64,000 nt of DNA. Source: Forficula auricularia (taxonomy: Eukaryota; Arthropoda; Insecta; Dermaptera; Forficulidae). Position numbers and translations under genes: made by a program. The DNA lies in contig JALMQS010000879.1 in NCBI GenBank assembly GCA_024734495.1, positions 62,001-126,000 of the forward strand, read 5' to 3'. The notes beneath the pieces were generated by a model that saw nothing but the letters and a program-made list of their open reading frames with translations, searched no databases and was not told the DNA's origin. This document shows, piece by piece, positions 43,823-54,657 of the stretch. The stretch's first letter is position 1. Every line of letters starts with the position of its first letter.

Positions 43823-44816
43823 TATTAAATATAAGAGAGGGGCCAGGGTGTATACTGTATAGTAAATTCAAGTGGATGGTCACAACAGAACGTGCCAATT
43901 TTTTTTTTGTTCACTTTATAAGACTTGCTTGTATACCAAAACGCCATGGTTTTGCTCAATTTTTTTTTTTATCAACCCAATATGAGCCATTTTTTTTAGA
44001 TATTCTCCCCCCCCCCCACCCCCCAAAAAAATACCACTTCATGCATGCACGTTTACAATATTTGGTCATACCGTGTATTAATAAATGAATTACGTAAATC
44101 TCAAGATATGTAAATGATAGTGTTCTTGTATCATTTATTTCTTTGTTTTCTTTTCTTTTATTATAATTTATGTAGGGTGCGGGGTTTCGCCCCCTTGGCT
44201 CACAGGGGTTAATAACACACGTATTTATGATTTAATATATATTTATTTACAAAAAGGGGGTTATACATATTCGTGTCTAGGGGGTCATCGTGAATACACA
44301 TCGTAATACACATCACCTTATAACTATCATCGTACAACTGCTATCAAATCGACAAACTAACACATCGACAAGCATGTCATGTTAAGCGCCGCTGGCTTTC
44401 AACTAACTTCCAGCCGTTGTCAACTTACCCTCAACTGCAACACACATACACACATGCATATGAGTGGGGTGGGGGTGTGCAATGTCAGCCGACACAAGTT
44501 GTCATAATATTATTTAATACAGAATGCTTTTAGCCGGGCCCGGAACCCAGAAGACGGCCTTTAGAATGGACAACGGGCCGCAATTTCCTGACCGGGCACG
44601 TGCCAACCATATGCTCTTAATAAAAAAGTAATCAAGAAAATTCACTTAATTAATTTCCCACATTTATAACTATTCTTATTTTTACACGCTTTATATTAGC
44701 TTCACTTGTATGTATCTGTCTATCTATCTATGAATCAATATGACTTTCATTCTGTTAAATTCCGCAAACTTTTCTCTATAAAAATAATTGAGACTAATAA
44801 GTAAAAAAAAATTTTT
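43823..44816. other. R-like fragment and GC-richer unrecognised block
   Basis: 43890-44070 repeats R-family phrases. 44170-44600 is GC-richer, with an LTR-like feel (GTTAATAACACACG, CAGCCGACACAAGTTG) but no defined ends. 44690-44800 holds family U text inverted. Confidence 0.35.
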
Positions 44817-44961
44817 ATTTAAAAAACAAACTAAAAAACATGCTTCTAAAAAGTACAAAATAATGTAATACTTAATCAAAAAGCGTGGGGCAATTTGTAA
44901 AAATTAATTAAAAGTTCAAATTTAGGGAACGAAGAAAAGATTATTTTTATTACAGACAAAA

Positions 44962-45056
44962 GGATCAGCCGGGGCTCGAACCCGGGATCTTTGCATATGT
45001 ACTGCAATGCTTTGTCATAAGAGGTTTACCTCCTATATCCACTAAGCTACTGATCC
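44962..45056 (-). tRNA. tRNA-like sequence (inverted copy)
   Basis: Exact or near-exact reverse copy of 45232-45326. See that entry for structure. Confidence 0.35.
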
Positions 45057-45231
45057 CCGAACCCAAACTAATACCTTTTGTCTATATGAATTATGGAATT
45101 TCTTTTTTTAATCCTCTTCTCGTTCATTTTTCGCAGCGTAGGCCTTGATTCATTAATTAAACAATTAATTATTCCAAGAAAGAAAGAAATTCCATAATTC
45201 ATATAGACAAAAGAAATTAGTTTGGGTTCGG

Positions 45232-45326
45232 GGATCAGTAGCTTAGTGGATATAGGAGGTAAACCTCTTATGACAAAGCATTGCAGTACATATGCAAAGA
45301 TCCCGGGTTCGAGCCCCGGCTGATCC
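45232..45326 (+). tRNA. tRNA-like sequence, 95 nt
   Basis: 7-bp acceptor stem GGATCAG/CTGATCC. Perfect T arm CCGGG-TTCGAGC-CCCGG. A box TAGCTTAGTGG and B box GGTTCGAGCCC. The D arm is weak and the middle is too long, with an extra hairpin GCAT...ATGC. A functional tRNA is unlikely; it is more likely a tRNA-derived sequence captured by a fold-back element, possibly still transcribable by RNA polymerase III. Confidence 0.4.
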
Positions 45327-45598
45327 TTTTGTCTGTAATAAAAATAATCTTTTCTTCGTTCCCTAAATTTGAATTTGTTATTAATTGTCTTTACACGGCC
45401 TCGTTGTGGTCGCGCCCCGGGTGAAGAGAAAATTATTTTCGATCTTTGGGAGGCGCTGGAATATTTAATTGTTTAATTAAAAGTTTCTGCGCCCCACACT
45501 TTTTGATTAAGTATTACATTATTTTGTACTTTTTAGAAGCGTGTTTTTTAGTTTTTTTTTAAATATTTGTAAATTCATATCCATTTTTAACCGACTTC

Positions 45599-46606
45599 AA
45601 AAAAAGAGGAGGTTCTCAATTCGACTGAATTTTTTTTTGTGTCTATGTTAGTTAATAATCTTCGCCAATTGTGAACCGATTTTGATGATTTTTTTGCATT
45701 GGGTTCAGTCTAGTTTCCGATCGGTAAAAATATATTGGACCTTTTTTAATATGTTTGTTCAGGCATAACTTCTTTGTTTATGAACCGATTTTAATGATTC
45801 TTTCTGTTTTGGATCAGTATACCTCCAAGATAGTCAAGATACCTATTTATTTATTTATTTTATGTATGTTCAGCAAGAACTTTTTGCCACGTGGACCGAT
45901 TTGGATGATTCTTTTTTATTGGAAAGAGGGTACCTTAGTGGTGGTACCATATTAATTTGGTCATGTTCTGATGATATGATCAATGACGAAATAAAACGTA
46001 AATCTCCAATTCTTATGAGCAAATAATCAAAATTATAATAAATAAAATATTTTATAAAAAATCAATCTTAAAACGTTTATTTAAAACCCGCAAACGTTTC
46101 AAGAGAATTTCTATATTTATGAATTGAATTTTATTATCATTTTCTGATTCCTTTGCCCGACGCTTTCTCTTAGAAGATGCATGCAAGATATTATGTTAAG
46201 TCACTATTAATAACATCACTAAAAAGAGAAAAATAAAAATAATTTTTATAAAAAAAATAAAACCGACTTAAATTCAACAAATAAAATAATAATAACTCAA
46301 AAATAAAATTAAATGCATTAAAAAGTATAAAATAATTTTCTAATTTAGTTACAACTAAACGATGAAATATTAACATGAAATCACTTTTTGAAGTCGGTGC
46401 CAAATAAACTATATAAGCGAGCGTACCCGCCAATCGTTTAAGAAAGATAAGTCGAGTGCGGTTCATAAAATGTATATGTTTGGCACCGACTTCAAAAAGT
46501 GATTTCATGTTAATATTTCGTCGTTTAGTTGTAACTAAATAAGATAATTATTATTTTATACCTTTTAGTGTATTTTATGTGTTGCATTTAATTTTTTTGA
46601 AGTCGG
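45599..46606. mobile_element. ACCGACTTC fold-back element, copy 3 (long, diverged)
   Basis: Starts AACCGACTTCAAAAAAAGAG and ends TTTTTTTGAAGTCGG. The left half is diverged and longer than in the other copies. The hairpin half begins at about 46260. Confidence 0.7.
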
Positions 46607-46929
46607 ATTTATTTTTTATTTTTATAAAAATTATTTTTTAAACTAACTTCTAAATGAAAAATTCCAGGCCAAATCGGACTGTTTGAAAAATTTTATAATA
46701 ATTTTTGATTTCCTTCATTTTTTGACATTTTTTAGTATTCATCTAAAAACCCTTTCTGATAAATTTTGAAATTTTTTTGATCACCGGTTTAAAAGATGTC
46801 GAATTTCGGTTTTTCGTTCATAACTTCTTCAAAAATTATCCAAATTTAAAATTTTTTTTTTTTGAAATTTTTGTTTTTTTTTACATACTTTTTCGAAAAA
46901 AGCATGATTGAAATTTCTGCATGATTCAG

Positions 46930-47645
46930 ATAATAATAAGCTGACCTGTTCTGATGTGGCCATCCACTTGACTTTACCATACAACCTGGCCCCTCACTTA
47001 CATTAATATTTAATAAAATTATTTATAATCATGTAGGGGAAGGGGGTTAGTTTTTGCATTTGTAGACTCCTGGGGGGCCCACTGATTATGTATACAAAAT
47101 TTGGTTAAGTTTGCTCAAACGGCCTAGATTTTTAATTTTTACCGCCCCTCCCCCTCCCCCCCCTGGGCGGTTAGTTTTTCCATTTTTAGTCTTCTGGGGT
47201 CCCACTGATTATGTATACAAAATTTGGTTGAGTTTGCTGAAACGGCCTAGATTTTTAATTTTTAAACCCCCTCCACCCCCCTTAATTTTAGGTCGATATG
47301 CACCAAAATCTAATCAGCTCTTAATCTCAATGGACCAAAAACTACGTGTGAAATTTGGTTTTGATATTCACACTAGTTTTTGAGCTAGCTCGTCCACAAA
47401 ATTTGGTAACGCACAGACTATCAGACATTTTGACAAAACAATTATTATCTCGAAAAATATAATTTTTTCAATGTTCACTTATTAGAGCTTTTTTGTAGAG
47501 CGAAATGCCATGGTTTCGCTTAAATTTTTTAATCAAAATATTTTCAGCCGTTTTTGAGATATTTTGAAAAAAAAAAAGGAAAAAAAACACTTTTTTCATG
47601 CACGATTACAATACTTGACCATACCCTGTATGGTAAAGTAAAATA
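46930..47645 (-). mobile_element. Helitron-like element R, copy 4
   Basis: Same orientation and extent as 37840-38530, ending CCCTGTATGGTAAAGTAAAA. Includes C-rich runs at 47140-47165. Non-coding. Confidence 0.6.
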
Positions 47646-47682
47646 CAAAAAATTATTTAAAGTGTTTTTAAATGCGATTTTT

Positions 47683-47901
47683 TTTTTTTTTTATTTATTT
47701 AATGTCACCGGGAACAAAGCCCATTTAGACAGCACATAAGTAAAGTGTTAGTAGGGTTAGTGGGGGAGCCGAGTTTTCAGCCGGTAGAAATTTTTATTCG
47801 TCAGCTAGGATCGAACCCCGGCTCTCCCATTCCAACATCGTCATAATCGATCGATGTCGAAACGAGGCCAGTGCGTTAGCCAACTGAGCCAACCCGGCTC
47901 C
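47683..47901 (-). mobile_element. tRNA-derived SINE (family 2)
   Basis: Minus strand: GGCTCAGTTGGCTAACGC (A box), GGTTCGATCC (B box) and a long poly(A). Perfect 13-bp flanking duplication AAATGCGATTTTT. Confidence 0.9.
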
Positions 47902-48302
47902 AAATGCGATTTTTAAGTTTGAAAATTTTATTATTGTTTTTGAAACTGTATGTACTATTTTTTTTGATAATTTTTTATTTTAAACTTCTATTCATTCTAC
48001 AAATTTTTTTCGATTTCCGATTTTGATTTTCTTTCAACAAACTAAAATACTAATTATTTATTTTAAACACCTCTGTTAACGATAAAAATGTATAAATATC
48101 AATTCAACATAACTAAAAATAGAAAACTCACTACCAAAAAGCGGTTTTTTGATAATGGTTAATAGCGAATATTTTGTCGAATTTTTCAAAAATAATTTTC
48201 TTCTAAATTATAATTTAATCACATTAATATCTTTTACAAGATAATTACTAAAAAACAATTTAGAGAACTGGAATATGATTATTTGACAAGAAGAGATTCA
48301 TT

Positions 48303-48484
48303 GTATGCTAGGCTAGGCGGTAGCATTTCAGCCAGCTAACCAAGAGGACCCGAGGTCGAATCCGGCTCGTGGCATCCGGCTAAAATCTGACCCCCGAGGT
48401 AGAGACAAATTTAAAAATAAAAATAAATAGTATCGTAAATGGCTTATGGCTACCATGGCCGAAAAGCCAAAAAAAAAAAAAAAA
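48303..48484 (+). mobile_element. tRNA-derived SINE (family 1), second copy
   Basis: Matches 18416-18596 with scattered changes; the B box is altered to AGGTCGAATCC. Long A tail at 48469-48484. Target duplication not clear. Confidence 0.8.
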
Positions 48485-48617
48485 TTTCAAAAATCGAAAA
48501 AAAAATTAATTATCATAAGGCCACTATCAACCCGGTCTTAAAATTTATAGAATGAATATAAATTTAAAATAAAAAATTATCAAAAAAACAAAACATCGAA
48601 GAGTACATAAAGTTTTT

Positions 48618-49326
48618 AACCGACTTCAAAAAAGGAGGAGGTTCTCTATTCGACTGAATTTTTTTTTTTTTTTTTTTGTGCCTATGTTACTCTCATATCT
48701 CCGCCAATTGTCAACCGATTTTGAAAAAAAATTTTGCATTGGGTCCAGTCTAGCTTCCGATTGGTCCCATTTTTTTTCGATTTTTTTCCATAGGTATTAG
48801 ACCTTTTTTATTAGGTTTGTTTAGACCTAACCTCTTTGTTTATGAACCGATTTCGATGGTTCTTTTTTTATCCGAAAGGGGGTGTCTTAGGGATGGTGTC
48901 ATATTAATTTGGTCAAGTTCTGATGATATAATTACTATTAATAACATCACTAAAAAGAGAAAATAAAAATAATTTTTAAGAAAAAAATAAAAACCGACTT
49001 CAAAAAATTAAATGCAACAAATAAAATACACTAAAAGGTATAAAATAATTATTATCTTATTTAGTTACAACTAAACGACGAAATATTAACATGAAATTAC
49101 TTTTTGAAGTTGGTGCCAAACATATACCTTTTATAAATCGCACTCGACGGATCTTACTTAGTACGTTTGGAGGATATGCTCGCTTATAGGTATAGTTTGT
49201 TTGGCACCGACTTCAAAAAGCAATTTCATGTTAATATTTCGTCGTTTAGTTGTAACCAAATAAGATAATAATTATTTTATACCTTTTAGTGTATTTTATT
49301 TGTTGCATTTAATTTTTTGAAGTCGG
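48618..49326. mobile_element. ACCGACTTC fold-back element, copy 4
   Basis: Same orientation as copy 1 and nearly identical to it. Hairpin half 48993-49326. Confidence 0.8.
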
Positions 49327-50712
49327 TTTTTATTTTTTCTTAAAAATTATTTTTTAAAAAAACAAGATTAAATTTTTCAAACTCAAAAATCGCATATAAA
49401 ATCATTTTAAATATTTTTTTTGAATTTTTTTATATTTTTCTAAAGAATTTAGACCATTTTTGAAGAAGTTATTAGCGAAAAACCGAAATTGGATATCTTT
49501 TAAACAGGTGATCAAAAAAATTTAAACATTCACCAGGAAGAGTTTTTTTATGGGTACTAAAAAATGTCAAAAAATGAAAGAAATCAAAAAATAAAATTTT
49601 TCAAACCAACAATAAAAAATGCCCCCATTAAATAATAAATAAATTTAATTTAAATATTATTAAAAAAATATGAACCCTTTGCCTCTGATTTGGACCAAAT
49701 TATGTACAATTAATCTTTCAGGCGATTGAGAAATAGGCCAGGCTGGTTATAGTACGGTCTTTTAATTAAAAGTATTAGGCTCGCAAGGAGCTAAAATGGT
49801 TAAATGGGGGGGGGGGGGGTGTAATTTTATTGAAATTTACTTTTATATGCTTTCTCCAAATTTGAGAAAGATATAGAGAAAAACGAAGGACCAGGTTTAT
49901 ATCTATTGTTTAGCTCAGCCATGTCCAACTGGCGGCCCGATTGCGATTTTTGTGCGGCCCGATAACAAAATAAACTGCAACGGATCGTTGCTAAACTTTA
50001 TCCAAATTCATTTGAAATATTAATATGTTCTTGAGTAAAGTACTTTAAAATATAATTTTACTAAAAACTTTATTTAACCTTTTTTGTGGTCCCCAAGGTA
50101 CTTAATTAGGATATTAAATTTCATCAAAATTGGTTAAGTTATTTTCAAGATATTTAGAAAAAACTAAAAAAGTACTGAAATAAAGTACTAATGTTTGTGG
50201 ACCGATATGTACCAAAAACTAATCAGCGCTTCATTTTATTAAACTAATGGTAGGTTTTCAATTTCATTTCAATCAGCGCAAAGGTGTGGAAAAAATCGTG
50301 GACGAAAAAAACGATAACACACACACATCCATCCATCCATCCATCCCCACGCACTTTCAAAAAAAATGGCACTTTTTGGCCTCTCGACGAGATTTCTAGT
50401 AATTTTTGGCAAAACCGTCACGTGCTAAAATTCAATCTCATTGAATACTTCAATTTGTGACCTTAATTGAGTCTATGGGTTCCGTAGTCTTTACCTGAGG
50501 ACCCTTTGAAGTCGCGCTTGCCGCGAGAGCGATTCCAATACTTTCTCCCATGCTTCGCATTGGATAAAGTAAAAAGGAAATCGCACAAATTAATATTTAA
50601 ATTTTAATAATCGATAAAAAATAATTCATTAAAACACCGCCAGTTTCAAGAATACCTTCGCGAACTGGAGTCCGAGTACTGTGACCTAATATATTACGCC
50701 AAAATAAGATGG

Positions 50713-51487
50713 TTGAGTCGTGGAAAATGTTTATTAAGATTTAGGAACCTCAGGGAAGAAATTAGAATTTTCATGAATGAGAACGGCGAAGACGTTCCAC
50801 AATTATACGATGAAAAATGGTTGTTGGATTTGTCTTTCTTAATAGATATCACAACTAAATTAAATGAACTAAATCAGAATCTTCAAGGAGAAAATAAATT
50901 AATTATGAATTGCTATCAAGACATAAAGACATTCATTGCTAAATTAAAATATTTTCAAAATCAACTGAAATCGAATAATGCCACCCATTTCCCTCACTTA
51001 AATGATTTCGAAATGGAAAATAAACCCATTTCCGAATATTCGCATAATATTAAAGATTTGCTTGAGGAATTTGAAACAAGATTTGCTCACCTAGAAAAAT
51101 TTGAGCAAATGTTCAATATTTTCAATTGTCCATTTATTTATTGATGTGAATTCAGCTCCAGATTTTTTACAACTGGAACTTATCGATCTACAGTCCAACT
51201 CAGAAATGAAATTTAAGTTTGAGGACATCAATATAGTCGACTTTTATGGAAAATATGTCCAGGAAGATAAATTTCCTAATTTGAAAAAATTAGCTATGTG
51301 AATTGTGGCAGCAAACGGCACAACATATCTCTGTGAGTCATTTTTTTCTAGATTAAAATTAGTCAAAACCAAAGAACGTAACAGGCTCACCGACGCAAAT
51401 TTGACGAATCAATTACGTTGTGCCACAACAAAATTAGAAGTTGATATTAAAAAAATTTCAAATAAAATAAATAAACAAGTTTCCCAT
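50713..51487 (+). pseudogene. hAT-Charlie-type transposase, C-terminal half
   Basis: Three overlapping or adjacent frames form one protein. The first has the segment LLDLSFLIDITTKLNELNQN then LQGENKLI. The second has SAPDFLQLELIDLQSNSEMK. The third has NGTTYLCESFFSRLKLVKTK, the hATC dimerisation motif, then RNRLTDANLTNQLR. This order is that of ZBED/GTF2IRD2-like domesticated and mobile hAT proteins. A frameshift near 51110 and a stop at 51300 break it. The N-terminal zinc finger was not recognised. Confidence 0.85.
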
Positions 51488-51858
51488 TAAATATCTGTTG
51501 TAATTTACTGAAATACCTTATTGTTAGGGCTCTCTTGAGGTGAGTGCTGTGTGGCGCTTTTTGCCGCGCCCCCATCAAGTCGATGGGGTCCTAACAATCT
51601 GTTGAGTGCAGAGTTGTAGGTTGCGTGTTCATATAGGGTGTGTGCAGGGGAGGGGCTGCTCGATGGCGGTGGCCCATCCAGATTCGCTTCTCCAGTCGAA
51701 ATCGAGTCGCTTTAATTATAGCATGGCTGATAATATTTCACTCATGCAAAAGCGACGCAACGATCCGACTGAGTCATCTAGCGGCCGTGTCTCAAGGCTC
51801 GTCGCCATGAGCGAGAGCGGGCCGCTACAACCTATATATTATTGTGTATATCTGTGTA

Positions 51859-52083
51859 ATCGGATTAGCCGAGAGCTTAAAGACACTAGCCTTCTAAGCA
51901 GGAGTCCCGGGTTCGAGTCCGAGTCCCTGCATTGATATTTGACCGGCTATAATCTGATTCCTAGTCACCAATCCGTCTGGCAAGCGTGGTGACTTAATGC
52001 CAACCCCCTTCCATTTGATGGAAGAGGCCTATATTCAGCAGTGGATTGTCGCTATCGACAGGCTGATGATGATGATGATGACG
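51859..52083 (+). mobile_element. tRNA-derived SINE with TGATGATGA tail
   Basis: Perfect 11-bp flanking duplication ATATCTGTGTA. Head has TAGCCGAGAGC and GGTTCGAGTCC boxes. The tail contains GGCCTATATTCAGCAGTGG, then CAGGCTGATGATGATG, the 3' tail shared with widespread insect LINEs, implying mobilisation by such a LINE. Inserted into the hAT at 49916-52235. The GC-rich 51525-51835 upstream is a separate unrecognised insertion or hAT sequence. Confidence 0.9.
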
Positions 52084-52243
52084 ATATCTGTGTACATGTT
52101 AATTTGTGTGTAAGTAACTCATTTGAGCGCAGTGTGCGCTAGAATTGAAATTTTTTTGTTCAGGTGAGTGGCGGCCCAGTACCTTGTACATTCCTAAGTT
52201 TTGGCCCGAATAGTAATTTGGGTTGGACATGGCTGGTTTAGCT

Positions 52244-53234
52244 TAACAACGAGGTTGTAAGGGTCGCTGCGAATAGGATGTAAATCTATTCCACTAAACA
52301 ATCGATATCAAATTATATCTTCGATAGGGACGCTAAGTTCTTTAACATATGTTCGAACTCTTAAGCCCAAAATTAGTATCTTTAAGGATGGATGTCTATA
52401 GGAAAGAAATGAAAGATAAATTTCTCTTTAACAAAAACTATATTTTAATGTAAAAAAATGAGTTGTTAATAAAAACAAAGAAAAATAAACTATGAAAAAT
52501 AACTTAAATTGTATATATATTTAGATATATATACAATTTATGAACATATACTTAAACTTTTAGACATATAATATATTTTATTATATGTCTAATTACAAAT
52601 TAATGGTTTCAGACGTGGTAAAGGGCAGCCTCTGAATTATCTGCGCTTAGAGAGATGAATAGTGTGTTCTTTTGTTTCAGAACCAATGATGAGAATCGCT
52701 TTTGAGTGTAGGTACCTTTGGTGTACACACTTTCAATAATGTAAAAACCTTCATTGAACCAACCTTCAGTAATAATAAGAGAAACAAATACAAATTGATT
52801 ATTATTAATTAGAGACCTTTAATATATATTAGCACAACAAAGAGAAAACGTTTACATACCTTCAGGCCACTTTTTGATTGCTTGCTTATTTCAACTATAA
52901 CTTACTTTTATTTAGTTACTAAACTAAATATTGATTGACTATGACGAAAAATATATAGTCGAATGAATATACCAGCGTAAAATGTGGTGCGATATTGTTC
53001 GAGATGTTTACTCGATGTAGTTTGAAATAAGAAGAATGACAAATTACGATATTAGTTGGAGCCTGGGTTCAAAAAGGATGCATCTTAGGTTGTTTCTAGG
53101 ACCCAAAAATCCCTAGCGCCGAGAAAGCGAATTTGCGTGGTTTTTGAATTTTCTAATGTTTACTTATATTTAACAACCAGGAAAATTACGATTTTAACAG
53201 GAAATTATTAGAGGTAAAGATTTTATTGCTGGAA
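52244..53234. other. Intergenic AT-rich DNA
   Basis: No gene was recognised. A TATATATTTAGATATATA palindrome lies at 52511, and TAGACATATAATATATTTTA at 52560 folds on itself. Confidence 0.4.
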
Positions 53235-54295
53235 TAACTTTAATGGTACTCCAATATTACTACCCTAAGTTTTCCCTTCAAATCTGTGTTGTGGAAATTT
53301 TGAAATGAGAAAATTTTTTGAGTTTTTTCAGTTTTTCTTGAATAACTCTAAAACCGCTTATCAAATCAAAAAGATAGCCATTAGATAAATTAAAGATCTT
53401 TAAATTACGCGTAAAATGATAACCATTTAATCTAATTAGGTTAAGTAGAACCAGTACCAACGTCTGTCAAAAAACAACCCCCGGGATCACTTTTGAATAT
53501 CCCTAAAACTCGTATTTTTTTTCGATTTTTCTCCATTTTGACTATGAAGGAGCACATTTTTGACAAAGACCACTCTATACATTTTTAAACAAGATTAAAT
53601 TTGCTACAATTTAAATACTGTTTCATCTTAATTGAACAATGGTATTCCGTGCCGCAATGAGGTTGAAGTTTGTAGTTTTTTGCAAAAAACCGCAGTTTTT
53701 CTTCATCCTTATATTTATGGATATCTATAAATATAAGTTTTTTCAAAAAGAGATTCAATTAAACGTTCAAGTCAACAAAATTTCCTAGACAATGAGATAG
53801 GAATCAAGTTTCTAGGATGAGTGGTTTTCATTTTATGAAAAGAAAAACTGCAAACTTCAAACTCATCGCGGCACAGGTTACAATTATCCAATTAAGATGA
53901 AACATTGTTTAAATTGTAGAAAATTTAATCTAGTTTCAAAATGTATAGAGTGGTCTTTATCGAAAACGTGCTCCTTCATGGTCAAAATGGGAAATAATCG
54001 AAAAAAGTACGAGTTTTAGGGTTATTCAAAAGTGATCCCGGGGGCTGTTTTTTGACAGGCGCTAGTACCGGTTCTACTTAACCTAAATAGACCAAATTGT
54101 TATCAATTTACATGTAATTTAAAAAGCTTTAATTTATCTAACAGATATTTTTTTGATTTGATACGTAGTTTTAGAGTTATTCAAGAAAAACTGAAAAAAC
54201 TCCGAAATTTTCTCATTTTGAGGCGCGTAAAAAAATTTCCACAACACAGATTTGGGGGAAAACTTAGGGTAGTAATATTGGTAGTACCATTAAAG
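53235..54295. mobile_element. Family S fold-back, complete
   Basis: 1.06 kb hairpin: TAATGGTACTCCAATATTAC at 53240 pairs with 54270-54295, and pairing continues through most of the element to a centre near 53770. It ends about 250 bp before the TATA box of the secreted-protein gene. Short open frames are palindrome sequence only. Confidence 0.8.
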
Positions 54296-54547
54296 GTATT
54301 CCATCAATAAAATATTTGCCGGGAATTATTTCCTGTTTATGCCATTTTTCACGTAATTTGCCTGGACTAAAATAACAATGCAAAAAAGGGGAGATGTATG
54401 GTAAAGTCATCATATTTTTTGGTTCCATCTTATTAAATGCTAATTTTATAGAATAATTTAAATGCTGCATTGTTTTTGTTGGTCCTGTGCTCTAGAAAAA
54501 GATCTCGGCTACGATTGGAGCCGATCAACCGCGACTTTGCACTTTGG

Positions 54548-54583
54548 TATAAATGGTCCTCGTGGTGGCCGATTAACTTCAGT
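54548..54583 (+). promoter_or_regulatory. Core promoter: TATA box and initiator
   Basis: TATAAAT at 54548-54554 and TCAGT at 54579-54583 (start A at 54581) are 33 bp apart, the spacing and sequence expected of arthropod RNA polymerase II promoters. The ATG follows 53 bp later, preceded by ACC. Confidence 0.75.
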
Positions 54584-54633
54584 GGGCTTAGAGCGCCTTT
54601 TCGTACAACTCCTTCACATTCCGACGAGAGACC

Positions 54634-54657
54634 ATGAAGCGAAGTGCAATGCTCAGG
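54634..54657 (+). CDS. Secreted cuticle-like protein, exon 1
   Basis: Encodes MKRSAMLR and ends in phase 0 before GTGAGT. Joined to exon 2 it gives a textbook signal peptide: basic MKRSAMLR then VSLLLLVGAVVWSTADG, with likely cleavage after the small residues STA. Start chosen because it is the first ATG after the initiator and has an A at -3. Exon plus 5'UTR is 54581-54657. Confidence 0.75.

Larger units (their letters stand above)
44817..45560. mobile_element. Fold-back within fold-back carrying tRNA-like arms
   Basis: Outer family U arms (44817-44900 and 45485-45560) surround an inner palindrome of about 205-bp arms (44920-45125 and 45165-45370). Each inner arm holds a 95-bp tRNA-like sequence. 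A short GC-rich piece (45395-45460) breaks the symmetry on the right. Confidence 0.8.
46655..49620. mobile_element. Family V fold-back hosting four other elements
   Basis: 46655-46870 and 49380-49620 are inverted copies (TTTTTTGACATTTTTTAGTA with complement). A further inverted pair is 47910-48010 with 48480-48590. Between them lie R copy 4, two SINEs and ACCGACTTC copy 4. A half copy is at 62205-62560. Confidence 0.6.
49916..52235 (+). mobile_element. hAT transposon (Charlie/GTF2IRD2-like), degenerate
   Basis: 2320 bp. Starts CAGCCATGTCCAAC and ends GTTGGACATGGCTG (perfect 11-bp outer repeats CAGCCATGTCC). Flanked by perfect 8-bp duplication GTTTAGCT. Carries a broken transposase (50713-51487) and a SINE. 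Confidence 0.92.

Noticed and set aside
45232..45326. A functional nuclear tRNA gene
   Set aside because: Acceptor and T arms are good but the D arm is poor and the middle is too long with an extra hairpin; presence in palindromic arms fits a mobile tRNA-derived sequence better.
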